DNA from: Allodiplogaster sudhausi
Lineage: Eukaryota > Nematoda > Chromadorea > Rhabditida > Diplogasteridae
Reading direction: 5' to 3'
DNA length: 64,000 bases
NCBI GenBank assembly: GCA_945643635.1
Contig: CALZFC010000130.1
Span: 255,001 to 319,000, forward strand
Shown: positions 1 to 13,480 of the stretch, one piece after another
Layout: each line of letters opens with the position of its first letter
How positions within the stretch are numbered: the first letter of the stretch is position 1
Made by a program: the position numbers and the translations under genes
The notes under the pieces: model-generated
Seen by the model: the letters and a program-made list of their open reading frames with translations, nothing else
Told to the model about the DNA's origin: nothing
The model's database searches: none

Positions 1-632
1 TTTCTCTATCTCACTCTCTCGCTTTCTCTCCTCACTCTTCTCTCTCTCTCTCTCTTCTCACTCTCTCTCTATCTCTCTCCCGTTCCTCTTCTCAGTTGTC
101 ATTGTCGATTAGCGTTGATGTCTTGCAAAGTTTGACGGGATGCTGCAGAAAGTCTCCCTCCGTCTATTCGACATGAGAGAGAGCCCTTGATGTGTCTGCG
201 TTTCTCCACGTTATACGCTCTTTCTCTCTTTCCGGGTCATACTAATCTCTAACCGTAAGCCCGTGTTCTTTTGATTTGGGCATTAGAAAGCAAGATGATC
301 TTTGTTACCAGTACCCAGTACTGTGATTGGCTTTCGAACCCGTAGCTTGATACCATCTATTATTATGTGCCTGGTGAATTTAACAGTAAAAAAAAAGAAA
401 TTTCGAGAGAAATACAATACGAATTATAAAGAGGGGTGGATGCAGAAAGAAATTAAAGCTTCCATACTAAAGCTGATACAATTTTACTCGTGCTATGATA
501 ACGTTTTTTTTAAAAAATATTCCGCCATCTTATCAGACTTCTCATGTTCTTTTACTGATAAAGTTCGTCGGGACAAAGAAATAGATTTTGAAATATATTT
601 TGTCGGGAAGATAAAGTTGTTCGTCATTGCAG
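1..632. other. Stretch with no supported exon; CT-rich at the left end
   Basis: The first 80 bases are CT microsatellite. The remainder is AT-rich sequence with no convincing coding segment. It is probably intron of the gene whose last exons begin at 633, since that first visible exon opens at an acceptor-like TTGCAG. Confidence 0.5.
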
Positions 633-831
633 CAACCACTTGCTCATCAACGCTCCCTTGACGAGGCGTCGTCTGTATCGTTGGCGAGCCTGAACGGCCA
701 ATGCTACTTGCCAGGCAGGCACAGCTTCCTCGGTGGCAGTAACTTTAGCTGTCAGTCTCTTCTCTCTCTCTCTCTATCATCTCTCTCTCTCTATCATCTC
801 TCTCTCTCTCTTCTCTGTGTCACGCTCTCTT

Positions 832-875
<44 letters not shown>

Positions 876-908
876 CTCTGTATCACGCTCTCTTTTCTCT
901 GTGCCACG

Positions 909-955
<47 letters not shown>

Positions 956-1672
956 GAGCTCTGCTTCTTTCACTCTCTTTTTCTAAAATTTTGTTCGTTC
1001 GCATTAAATTTTTCATCACTTAATTAATAATATAATTTAATCAGTTGTCAACTTTTTTTTCTAAGCATAAATGATCAAAAGATGAATTGCAGGCTTATCT
1101 TCCGTGCAAGAGGGCGATCACGAGATGGCAGCCACTCGTGGCAAGTACGACTTTGTTGATCAGGTTGGAGAGTTGTTGATTAGTTGCTTATTTATTTATT
1201 TAAATTATCTAATCATTTATTTACTTAAACTGTGTCATTATTTATTAAAGTAATTATTTTTTATACTGCGAAACGATCAGATGGAATCGTTCGCTCCAAG
1301 CCTTAGCCACCTAAAATATATTCAGCTTACACTTAAAACCGCCTGACATGCATATGGCATATTAGATCCCATTTGCGCTCTCCAAAATATCTAAAGATTT
1401 TTTATTCAGCAACTTAAATTCGCGTAATGTTTGGGATGATTATATCTTTTATTTATTGTTATATGATTTGTTACCCAATGTATCTTTTGATATCTAATCA
1501 AAAGGGCAATTTCTCTAGATGTTTCGGTATAAACAACCACTAAATATATTGAAGTTTTCCTGTTATGGTATATCGATTGCCCTGGTTAACTTGTGATTCT
1601 TCTTTCACTGAATTCACTCACCAGAGGGATGATGTGGACCGGACCGTTTTCAATGTTTTCGAATCACGCTAA
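633..1672 (+). CDS. C-terminal three exons of an unrecognised gene (5' part outside the window)
   Basis: Three exons join in a consistent phase: 633-738, 1093-1163 and 1625-1672, ending in TAA. Together they give 75 codons including the stop. The tail is serine-rich (QRSLDEASSVSLASLNG) and ends with a charged stretch (KYDFVDQRDD, then VDRTVFNVFESR). Acceptors are TTGCAG, TTGCAG and CACCAG; donors are A/gtaact and CAG/gttgga. The second intron is short and AT-rich; the first carries a long CT microsatellite. I do not recognise the family. A phosphorylatable cytoplasmic tail of a membrane or signalling protein would fit, but that is a guess. The gene starts left of position 633, so its function cannot be read here. 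Confidence 0.55.
763..956. repeat. (CT)n microsatellite
   Basis: Almost pure CT/TC dinucleotide with a few interruptions, inside the first visible intron. The Ser-Leu and Arg-Glu open frames over it are artefacts of the dinucleotide. Confidence 0.95.
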
Positions 1673-1759
1673 ACTGAATCGCTTTATCAATCATCCTCTC
1701 TTCGTTTCGCTTATCACCTCTCTCTCTCTCTCTGTCCCTCTCTCTCTCACTCTCTGTCC

Positions 1760-1805
<46 letters not shown>

Positions 1806-2023
1806 CGCTCGCTCTCTCGCTCTGTCCCCATATCTCATTTTTCCCCTGTTCTCATCCCTTTTTGTACTTCCTGACACCTTATACTTTCCGATGATCGATG
1901 GAAGTGATTTCAGGTTCCCTGCACGCAAGTGCGAGAAAAAGATGAAAGGAAAGATGCGAATTGAAAAGGGGCATGTTTAGATCAAGTCTGATTGAGAGTG
2001 GACCCCGTTCGATCACTGCAGCC

Positions 2024-2074
<51 letters not shown>

Positions 2075-3664
2075 CCTCTTTTTCTCCTCTCTCTCTTACT
2101 TGTCTTACTTTTAACTGTCTCCTTCCCTTATATATCTATCTCTTATCCTTCACGTGGTGTGCTCTAGTTGGCCATTTTAATGGCTTAAAGATGGAAGAAG
2201 AAGGAAGATAAACCCAGACACGGATAACCTGCTAGCTAACACTAGAAGAGGAACAGAACAGATCGGACAATGTTTTTCTTATGCTTGTCTTAGAGATCCG
2301 TTTGAGATTGATCGAAGGTGGGAGGGAGAAAGAGAGAGAAAGAGAGGAAGAGAGAGAGGAAGAGAGGGGGGGGGCAGACCATTTGAGAATGATAAAGCCT
2401 GTAGAAGTTGCATCGTTTGTTCAAGAATGAAACTTGTAGAGAGAAGCAGGGAATAAGGAGAGCTGTAAGAAATTTGAAAAAGAAAGGAAGAGGGTAGGTG
2501 AGAAAGCGAGAGAGCGTCAGAGAGACAGAGAGGAGAGAGAGAGGGAGAGAGATAGAGAGAGACCCCGGTGGCCACAATCACAAGCAGAGCTGCAGCTCCA
2601 TCTTCTTCGTTTCCCCCCACTAGACTGGTGTATGATTTATGTCTCTGCTTCTTCACTCTGACTGACCTTTAATCACTGCCGCAACCGGTGACTGTCGGGG
2701 CTCTTTTGTGAGGAGGCGGTGTGTTGTGGTGAAGGGGGGAGAGAGAGAAATAGAGAGCGAGAGAGATAAGAAAGAATAAAAGAGGGAGAAGCAGATAGAG
2801 AGAGAGAGAGAGAATAGGAGAGAGAAGGAGAGAATAAGAGACAGAGATGGAGAGAGAAAGAGTACGAGAATAAGAAGAGGAAGAAGATCGAAGAACGAAC
2901 GCTGAACGACCTTGCTCTCTTTCGCAATATTTTCGTTTCCCTCTTGTTTCTTTTTTTATGCACTGCTCCGCCAAGTTTCCCCACCCTTACAGTCTTTACC
3001 ACTACTGCTCATGCTAATCATCTTTATTTCTTTCTGCTGAATCTTCATTCCCTATTTCTCTCTCGCTTTCTGTTTCTCTGTCCACACACTTTCTATATCT
3101 CTCTCTTTCTCTTTCTCATACTCATTCTCTCTCTCTCTCTCTAGCCTCTCTGTCTCTCTCACATTCTCTCTCTCTATCTCTCATCTCCTTCCCAACTCTT
3201 CAAACTGCCTGCCTGTCGATTCGTCGCTACTTTCCCGGACAAGTTTGATGCAGTGTGCCTATGCTATTCTGAAGAAGCAAAAACGGTACAGCTAGTCTGT
3301 CTCAAGCCCCGTTCTTTTTCATAAAGCAGTTACAGAAAGGCGGAACAGGGAATGTGATGATGGGAAGGAAAAGGCCGACTGACTAGAGTGGGCGAAACGA
3401 GAATAGATTAAATTTGATGGGACATTTTTATAGGCCTAAAAAGTACTAGAGGTTGCTCGAAAATCTGGTCCTCGCGAAATGACAATTAGCGGATTAATAT
3501 TCCTTACTGTAGTATTTTACGATGAATTAGTAAATGTTGTCCTTTTTTAAACAGTTGGAATGCTGAGTTTAGGCAGATTTCCATGTTTTCGCCCTGGCCC
3601 TACGAAATGGCGCTTATTTCATGATATTTCAGGGTTTTATTCGATGATTTTTCAGGGTCCCGAG
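1673..3664. other. Intergenic or 5' untranslated region rich in CT and GA microsatellite
   Basis: CT blocks lie near 1717-1815, 2025-2096 and 3055-3185, and GA blocks near 2310-2360 and 2740-2880. Open frames here on both strands are low-complexity Ser-Leu or Arg-Glu and lack exon features. The region must hold the 3' end of the upstream gene and the promoter and leader of the gene starting at 3665. No core promoter element could be assigned. Confidence 0.5.
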
Positions 3665-3878
3665 ATGTCTGACGGCGGGGGAAGTCCGCGAAGTGGAAAC
3701 GAATCAGTGATTGGAGAGAATGGGGGAGGAGGAGGAGAAGGGGGCGGAGCTGGAAAGTACGACCATCAACATGCACATCAGCAACACCATCACGCGACAC
3801 CTCCACAGCCACAACCGGTGCTGGCACCTGGTTAGGAGGAAGAGAGAGATAGTGAGAGAGAAAGAGAGAGTGAGAGAT

Positions 3879-3911
<33 letters not shown>

Positions 3912-5558
3912 ATAGAGCTTAAGGGATATTGCGGAAAAGATACGGGGAAAGAAGAGAGAGAGAAGGACTAGAAAGAGAGCAAAGAGTAAAAGTTCACTCT
4001 CTAATTCTCGATCTTTCTCTTTCTCTCTCTCCTTCTCTGATAATTTTCTCCCTATTTTTCTCTCTCGGCATATGACCTTTCAATGCTTTCATTCATGTCA
4101 CAAAGCGGAGCTAATATTATCATTCAGCGATAGTCATTGACCCGAGTGATAGGAAAAAATGTTCTCGTATTTTCTCTCTTGCCGCGAATACTTGAAATAT
4201 TTAAAGAAAAAAGTAAGAATTATATTTGTTTAAATTGCTGAGAGTGTCGCATGAGCAACGAGTATGCTCTGATATTTTAAAGCTTTTTATTAATATACTT
4301 AAGTTCTTTCTTTTCTGCGCTGGAATGATTTTCCGGTTAAAGTCGACCCGGTGGTTTTCTGTAGCCTACGATTAGTTTAAGTATTGCTATAACTGCGCCG
4401 TTGATAAAGCTGTTCTGAAGATACTCAACTATTCAAATGTAACAACTATTTTACGTAGTCACAGCTAAATTGATTATAGTTTAAGCCTAATAAATAAATG
4501 AAAGAATAATTTGCCTTTGCAGGCCTTCCAATGCCCGGACAAGTTCTAGTCGACCCGACCACTGGTCAACACTACATTATACCGTCTCCTGCGCCTACCG
4601 GTATCATTATTTTGCAATCTTTTTTATTTTTATTCTCTATTATTTTGTTATTATTTTGTAAAAAAAGGCCTTTTTTAATTTATAGTTTGTCACAAATAAT
4701 AATTATATCCGTAGTGTATTTAATATTAATAGTTTTTGTTTATTTGTGTATTTTCATATTTTGCCTAAAAACTTTTTTTATTTTATAATATATTTATTTA
4801 AAAAAAAAAAATATATTTACATCAGGCATGATGCCGCCATCAACGCAGCCGACTCCTCTCTACTACCAGCCAATGTACTACCCGACAGCAGCAGCAGCCA
4901 CAGGCCCCACTACCTCCGGCCCGCCCCAGGCCGGCCAAGGAGGACCGCACCAGCCCCAGCCCGTCTACTTCCCGGCATTCCCAGCGCATATCATGGGGCA
5001 AGGTAACGTATATTTCGGTTTACTGAGAAAAATTACTGAATTATTATATCGAAGACTCTCGGTGTATGTGATATTTAAATTTAAAAGGAACGGGAATTAT
5101 TTATGAGGATTACTGTTTTTTTAATGTTGACAAGATTGAACGCTGCTATAGAAAAAAAATTATTTGCATCCTGAAGGGAATATTGCTCTGACTATTCAGT
5201 AATTAAATTAGAGGATCACGACAGTTTATTGCCGTTTCACAATCGGAACATTGAATAGAATAGGAAATAGACTCGTGAGTGAGTGAAAGGAAACAAAATG
5301 ATGCGTATGTATATTCTTTTGTTTTTTTTATGCCATCTTGGTACTCATCACCATTTACAAACAAAAAAAAGAAAATGTTCAGGATACGCGATGCCTACCC
5401 CGTTGACCGCGTTCCAGTCACGTTACGCCATGCCAGGATACGGGCAGGCGGCGATGGGAGGAGGAGGCTCGCCCAGACAGCCACACCCGGGCTTCCAGCA
5501 TCATACAAGCTCTACCGACGATCTGACGAGGAGGCCATCAGAGTCGTATAATGGTAGG

Positions 5559-5605
<47 letters not shown>

Positions 5606-7049
5606 TCTCTCTCTATCTCCCTCGCGCTTCTCTCTGTCTCTTACCTTCTTTTCTTTCCCTCTCTCACGCTCTCTACGTTACTCTCTTCTTCTTTCTTGCG
5701 GTCTCTCTCTGTCTTTTTTCCTCCCTCTCTCTCTCTCTTTCTCCCCCTCTCTTTCTCAATCTCTGACGCTTGTTTTCCCCAATACTTGCTCACTCTGAAT
5801 TTTAATTCACCATTGGTTAATCATTATTTATTGCGTAATCAAAACTGATGAAAATATGAATATCAAATTGAGATGATCACCCGCCTCCGTCACCCCACTT
5901 TGGCAGAGTGACGACATTCGCAGCAAACTACCAAGCACATCAACAGCATCCACCACCACCACAAAGACCTAGTCCACCCTCGTCACAACCTGAGGATCCC
6001 GAGAACTCGAGAGATCCATTTAGGTTAGAGAGAGAGAGACAGAGATGATGGAGGAGAGAGATATGAGAGAGAACAGATGGAGAAGAGAGGGAGAAAGAGA
6101 GAAAGGAGATGAGAGAGAAAGAGAGAGGGAGGGAGTGAAGGGAGATGAGAAAGAGAGACGAGAAAGAGAGAGCGAAAGAGAGATGAGAGAGATCAAGTAG
6201 ATGGGAGAGAGGGAAGAGAGGAGGTGTGAGAGAGACTAGAAGTTGTATTGTGAAGGCAGAGGTTGTAAGGCCTCTCAGTCTCTACAGGCGCGATCTAACT
6301 CGCCTGAGTGGCGGCGGCCAGCCAGAGCTTCCTCGTTTCACATCCCAGGGCCTGCCACAGGCTCCCGGCACGCCAACCGGAGTGGAACAGGTTCGATTAC
6401 GGTAATATAAGTGATTACAGTAGATCAGTTTGAGTACGGTAGGATTAGAAGTAGTATTTCATGTCGAGATGACGACACGCAACAATGCATGGTGATAACG
6501 ATTAGGCTATTGTTGAACAGAATCTTCTTGCTGATTATGAATAGGTACTGTGGCTGGACTAAGTGGAAAATATCGCCAGAAAAAGTGTATCTGCGTCTTT
6601 AGCTGTGGCTGAGCTGTGAAAACCACTGGTCCTAAGCCTATATCATAAAAAAGTTTTCCAGGCGGAATAAAAGGAGTAGAAACAAGAAAAAGTCCAAAAA
6701 ATAGATGTATTAATTAAATTAAATTTTTGCTTAATTAATTAAAGTAAATTGGCCAATCTTGAGCTTATGTTTAGCAAAGAACTGAAAAATAAATATGCAT
6801 TTGAAGAGATAGCGGACTAGGGTAATTTCTTTTTTTTTTTACAATGTACAATGAAATGCATTGATTTGTCTGTCGTTTTGATTAACGGGATGAAAAGTAA
6901 AAGAAATGAACATTCACTATTTCAGATGCAACAGGCGCAGCAGCCTCTCTGGTGGCCACGCATGCGCAGACCGATCAATCTCTCGGATCAGGAATCACTC
7001 AGCGATATTGAGAGGTTGGCGTCGGCTTTCTAAGCTATTGTTTGCTCTC

Positions 7050-7129
<80 letters not shown>

Positions 7130-7278
7130 GTCTGTCTCTCTTTCTCTATCTTCTCTCTCTCTCTCTCTGTACCTCTCTCTTTCTATTTCTCTCTTTCTAT
7201 TTCTTTCTCTATCTTTCTCTATCTTCTCCCTCTCTCTGTCTCTCTCTTTCTCTCTCTCCCTCTCTCTCTCCCTCTCTC

Positions 7279-7313
<35 letters not shown>

Positions 7314-10300
7314 GTCCATGTTTGCAGTGCTTCCCGCCAACAGCAGCAGCAGCAGACGCGTCCCTCTCCGCCTTCCCTGTCGACGTTCTCTGACTCGGAG
7401 TCAACCGGCCGCTTTGCATTCATGCCAATGCAGCAGCAGCCACCTCAGCACCATCCACCACCGACGCAGCAGACACCAGAGGTACTCTTGATCACATACA
7501 TTCTGCTATTTACACGTTTAGTTTTGATAAATGTTTACTGTCTATAAAAATTCTTTTTCCTAAAAAAAAGAATGTGTCTCAACTTTTTTTTAATGCTTTA
7601 TTGAGTTCTAAAAAAATTTTTAGAATAAAGATAGTGCCTGATTTATTTTTCGAAATATAATGCTTATTTTAGAGAGTTTTTTTTATTATGGACAAAGCGA
7701 ATGGTCCAAATGTAAAATCCCTTGTGATTCAGAACAGGTGGATTTCCATGTCGAGTGTTGTCATAATAGACCGATAGACGCATGCCTTCCGCTAGTTCTT
7801 TCTATCCTCTTCCGAATACAAAATAACTTTCTATTCAAAAAGTTGTAAATGGCTGATATTATTGTTATTATTGTTGTTGCTGAAGGGATGTTTTGAAAAT
7901 ATATATATTTTTTAAGACAATTTTCTCTTAAGCCTCAACCCCCGCGGCCACCGCCGAAGGCCGTTCGCATGGACATCGACCTGAAGAAGCCAATCATTGG
8001 CCTGGAGGAGGAGGCAGAGGAAAAGCCGAAGCAGAAACGTTCGTTCTTTCATATTATTATAATTATACAAATACATCTAGAAATTTATTTCATCTACTCG
8101 CAGAGCTGATAAGGTTACAACACTGAAATATCTCGAGGCTTATGATTCGTGCTGAAAAGATGAACATAATTTTATTCATTTTATATTTTTAATTCTTCAT
8201 TAAATATAATTAATGGAGAACATCATTTTGCAATGCAACATTCACAGCATCCAATCGTGCTCCGCCGACCGCGTTCACTGTGACCTTCGACAACGATTCG
8301 ACGTCAGCGCCCGCGATCTCTCTCCAGGTAGGGAGATGGTCTAAAAGAGCTTGTTCTAATTGTGCAAGAATTTGTTTTAATAAAATTATAAAATAGGTCA
8401 TAGAAGAGTTTTAATTAAACAAGAATTCATGTTTAAAATTAAAAAAAATATATATATATATATCTTTTACAGTTTTTATAGTTTCGTTGTTTATTTGCAA
8501 CTTACTCTTTCTGAAGGACGCTGCGAGGAAGAGCGGAAACGGCCGCCGCTTTACACAGCGGGCGTCTCTTAGCGCGGGCGGCCGTCCCGGCGGACCAGTC
8601 AAGGCAGAAGTCACGCCCACCCGTCCACGAACGTCTGCCGCTGCTATGACAGCAACAACAACAACAACTCCAGATGACAAGAGCTTCCTGCTCGATAAGC
8701 TGCTACATGGCTATGGTTAGCGACTGTATTTTAAATTAAAATTTTTTTCAAATAATTTTTTTTTTGGTTAGAAAGAAGTTAATATTTTCTATGAGCAGAA
8801 AATTACTTTAAATATGAATATGTTTTCCATTAAAAAGAAAAAGATGTTAAAGGTATGTAAAGCGTGCTTTAAGACTAAAATAATAATGTGATTATTAATG
8901 TCTCCAGGCGCTCGCCCGGCAACAGCGGCAGCAGCAGCAGCATCGTCTTCCGCACCTCAAGCGGCAGGAGGACCAACCGCCCGCCACGCGCCACCGCAGC
9001 CAATGTCACGCGCGCCCTCTTCCATGCGAGACACGGACAACCTCTCGGATGCCGGCACGTACATTGTTGGTCAGTGGAGAGGAGGGCCTTTGAAGTCCTG
9101 GATTATGCTCTTTCACTCTCTAATTTTAGAGTCTTATGAAGATGGTTTATTGGTTTTTTTTTGCTTCAGGAGCTCCTTTCCTTCTTTTTTTTTTTTACAA
9201 TTTCCTGGTAACACTATTTAGTAGAACTGACGCTAGTAATGATATCGCTTTCTCCACACTCTCTCTCTCACTCTCTCTTTCTCTCTCTCTCTCTCTCTTT
9301 CGATTTCTCTACTTGATATCTTCAGAAGAGACAGACGCGACAAAGACAGCCCGTTCTGCGATGATCACCTCGCAGATTGTGGAGCGTGACTCTGACTCCT
9401 CTTCAACTGCATCGTCAGTATTGAATTGTCTTTTATTGTTAGAAAATACATTAATAATAGGATTATTTTGTTTTAAAAAAGGTGAAGATAAGTAACAATG
9501 TCAGTTTTAAAATTATAAAAAAAGAAATAGCATCGAAATGTGTGTGCATTAAAGGTCTTCTCGCTCTGCTTCACCTACTCCAGCGGCCACGGCGGCCACT
9601 TCTACCTCAGCGATGAAATCGCCCGTCATGGACGACAACAAGAGGGCGCTCCTGCAGCGACTCATGGAGCTGAAGGCGAGCACGCCAGGTTTGAGAGCTG
9701 TTTTCGATCACTTTTATTTTTACATCAATATTATTATTTTGTATAGATATTATATTTATATCAGTTTTAAGGTACAAATAAAAAAAAAGATTTCGAATTG
9801 TTTGAAAATTGTGTGGAATAAGAATGACCATATTGGAGCATTATTTGCGTATTTAAAAAAAAACCATTTTAGTATAATATAGTTTATGTTCCAGCCTCTG
9901 ATCCCGCGGCAACGTCTCCTCGTTCGGGCGCCAGCGTAAGCAGCGGCGCTAGCGGCGGTCTGCCGACACCCAAAGCACGGCAGTCCCTGATGACGTCATC
10001 GACGAACCGGTCCGTGTTCGGGCAAGCAGCCACGTCTGCTGGGCTGATGTCGGCAAGGCCGGCCACTGCCTCCTCCACTGCCTCCTCTAACCACCACCAC
10101 AACCCTGGATCCCCTGCGATGCCATCCACCTCTGCCACTTCTACCACGGCTAACAATGCGTTCAGGTTTTGAATCCTATGACTCACACTTGACTCTCTCT
10201 CACTCTCTCTCTCTCTCTCGCTCTCTTTCTCTCTCTCGCTCTCTCCCTTTCTCTCTCTCTCACTTTCTCTCTCACTCACTCGCCTACCTCTTCTTCTTCT

Positions 10301-11841
10301 ATCTATTCTCTGTCATTCCTTTTACCACTTTCAACACTCTCTTCTACCTCTCCTCTTCTCCACCATTCACAGTTTATGGATCTCGAATGTAAGCACACAT
10401 AAGTAATTGTAGGCCACCATTGTGCTTGTTTTTGGCACTCTGCCGGAAATTAAGTTGTAGATTTGTTTTTAGGGTTAGAAAAACTAAATTGATTTCTGTC
10501 CTTAAGCTGCAGATTTCATCAGTTTCACTTCTTATACTTTCTCTCTACTTCTATTCTCTTCAGGAAGGCGAAATGCCGCTGTCAAAGTGAAACGTAAGAC
10601 AAAAACCCAGTTGTGTGTGATAAAAATTTATAGTTTAGAAGAAGTACGGTAGCTTGTTGTTGTTGTCTTTTCTATCTCGGTAATTTCCTAAATTGCTCGC
10701 TGATTTGTGAAAGTGATCAATGTATTAAGTGTGAGATGAGAGTTCCGCGCTTTCCTTAGTTTTCTCTGTTCGCTTTCATCACTAACGCGTTTTGCTAAAG
10801 CATTTAAGTTCATTTTATTTTAAATGAGTATTTTATGATTTATGAGGAATAAGAGAGAATCCGGTTCAAGTCTATCAATAATTTTTTATCCTTAAATTTC
10901 ACTGGCTCGGGCAAAGTTTATAATATTTAAAGTTTGCATCTCGGTATTGGCCTTCAGTCTCAATTCCTTAAAAAAAGTTGCAAAAAAGGATTTCAAGTTG
11001 ATTTGCTAAATAGAGGATATTGTTAGTTTATAGCATCTATTTGACAATAATGTACCAAATTAGTTAGTCTAGAACTTTCTAGAAGCACGATAATTCTATT
11101 AATTTGTGACATAAATTAACTGTGTCATTAACCTCTGCATGGTTAGCATGGACTGGCTGGCATGAAAGTGTCTATTCGGAATGCGCCACTCTTACTCTGT
11201 CTTTATTAACAAAATACTCTTTCTCTCTCTTCTCTCTCTCTCTCTCCTCTCTTTCTCTTTCTCTATTGCATGTTTGTAACTCCTTGAGCAACTATGAAAT
11301 TGTTGTCATTGAACGAAAATTGTCCTTTCATCTCTCTGTCTTGCAATCAGTCAGTGTATCTTGTGTAGGGGATGAGATGTGTGCTAAATTTGTCTTGCAA
11401 AAAAATTTAAAAAAAAATTTTCCCTCCGAAGACGTTTGTGAATCGGATTTTCTCTCACTCTCTTTCGCCGTTTGTAGTGCTCGACTAATACTTCTGTGCA
11501 CATCTCATCCCGCCTCTTGCTCGTTTCTTGCTTGAGCAGAGTCAACCTTGACCTTCCGACTACATTGTGCAGAGTGGTGACAACAAGAATGTTTTGGCGG
11601 CAAATTTAAATTTCAAATTATTGATTTTCCAGACGCGGTGATGGCGGCCGATTCTCGATGAGATCTGCAGCCGGCGGCGTGGCTCCCCCTCCCGGCGGCG
11701 CCAGTCCGCAGCACGCGCCCAAGCAGCAGAGACCGCCATTCAAGGTCGGAGGAGCACGGCCAGTGGTTAGTACATCTCTCTTTCTTTCTTTCTCTCGCTC
11801 TCTCTCTCCTTTTTATCTCTCTCTTTCTTTATCTTGCTCTC

Positions 11842-11887
<46 letters not shown>

Positions 11888-12366
11888 GCATGTGTATCTC
11901 ACTATCCCTGTCGCGTTCACAATCTCTTTCTCTCTCTCTCTCTCTCTCTCGCACTCTCCCTCCCATATTCCCCCAACCTTTTCCCTCTTCCAGCCCTCTT
12001 CCGTGGCTGCTGCCGCTCAGCGCGAGCACGAGATGACCGCGTGGCTCCGCCGCAAGGACTACAATCCGATGCGCGCAGCGGCCGAAGCCAAGAAGGCCGC
12101 GCAGCTAAAGGCCAGGTCAGAGCAGAGAGGGAGTGTGCAAAAGAAAACCCGCCTATTCTAGGGTGCTAGCTTTTTTTTCTTATCGCCCTATTCTGCTAGC
12201 TGCTCATTGATATGCGCGTGGTTTTTTTTGATGACTCCATTGGTGTGACATTGCCCGCACCATGCGATAAAAAAAATTTTGGTCCTCTTTTTCCACCCAT
12301 TTCTCTCTATATCCATCTTATCCCCTCTTTCTCACTCTCTCACTCTCTCTATCACTATCACTATCA

Positions 12367-12400
<34 letters not shown>

Positions 12401-13160
12401 CTTCCTGCCGCTCTTTCAGCTGTAGTATCACGAGTGAGGCCTCAGACGGAGAAGGACGGTTTGTGATTGGATGTTGTGGTGATCGTGAAGTTGTTTGTTG
12501 TCGCCAATCCGAGATAGAGCGAAGGAGAAATAGATCAGAGAACAAAGCAATCAGCGCGGTTCTGAAGTTGCGCGTTCTTATGATAAAGAGCTTGGCCAGA
12601 AAACCACATGTCCCTATGCTCATTAAAAAAAACTTTTTCATTCTGCTAGTTTTTTAATCGGGCACATTTTTATTTAATCCACTATTCTATATCATGCAAT
12701 TGAATTGTATTTAAAAAATGTACTTATAGAGTAAACTGAATTTAAACAATACATTTTCTAAAATAAAAACATCTCCGTGGCAGGGGCGACCAGTTCACGT
12801 CGAACCGTTCCATCTCCTTCCACGTTGGTCCGGCGGCTGGACCAGTGAAGAAGGTTAGCAGTGTTTTAATGCTTTTATATTCCAGTTCAAATTGAGCATC
12901 TTGGAGACACTTATTTCTTTTTTTTATAATTTTTCACGAGTTCACTCGACCGCTTTCATAATCTCTCTCTCTCTCTCTTTCCTTTTTTCTCACTCTCACG
13001 CTCTGTCTCTCGCCCTCCCTTATTCTCCCTCCCTCCCTTATTCTCTCACCCTCTGTCTGTATCTCTCTCTCTCGCTCTCTGTCTCTCGCCCTCCCTTATT
13101 CTCCCTCCCTCCCTTATTCTCTCACCCTCTGTCTGTATCTCTCTCTCTCTCGCTCTCTCG

Positions 13161-13193
<33 letters not shown>

Positions 13194-13194
13194 G

Positions 13195-13245
<51 letters not shown>

Positions 13246-13440
13246 CCAGCTCGGCTTCCCTGGCAGTGAGCTCTCCCGTAACAAGTCGAGTGAGTCGCTG
13301 ACAGCCGGCGAGGGCGGCGCGACGGACGCGGCAGCGAGCCACGCGAGTCAGCGAGTGATTGCGGAGTATTCGAGGGGAGTCGTCGATGATATCAGCAAGC
13401 TCACCAAGCAGCACTCAAGGACCAAGAATCAGAAGGTGAG

Positions 13441-13480
<40 letters not shown>

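Noticed and set aside
733..1023. Open frames of repeated Ser-Leu (+) or Arg-Glu (-) here and in dozens of similar places
   Set aside because: They are translations of CT or GA dinucleotide repeats, open in all frames, with no splice or codon-use support.
6995..7547. Arg-Glu frame (-) and Ser-Leu frame (+) overlapping an exon of the CEP170-like gene
   Set aside because: Microsatellite artefacts; the real exon 7328-7481 is in another frame and phase.
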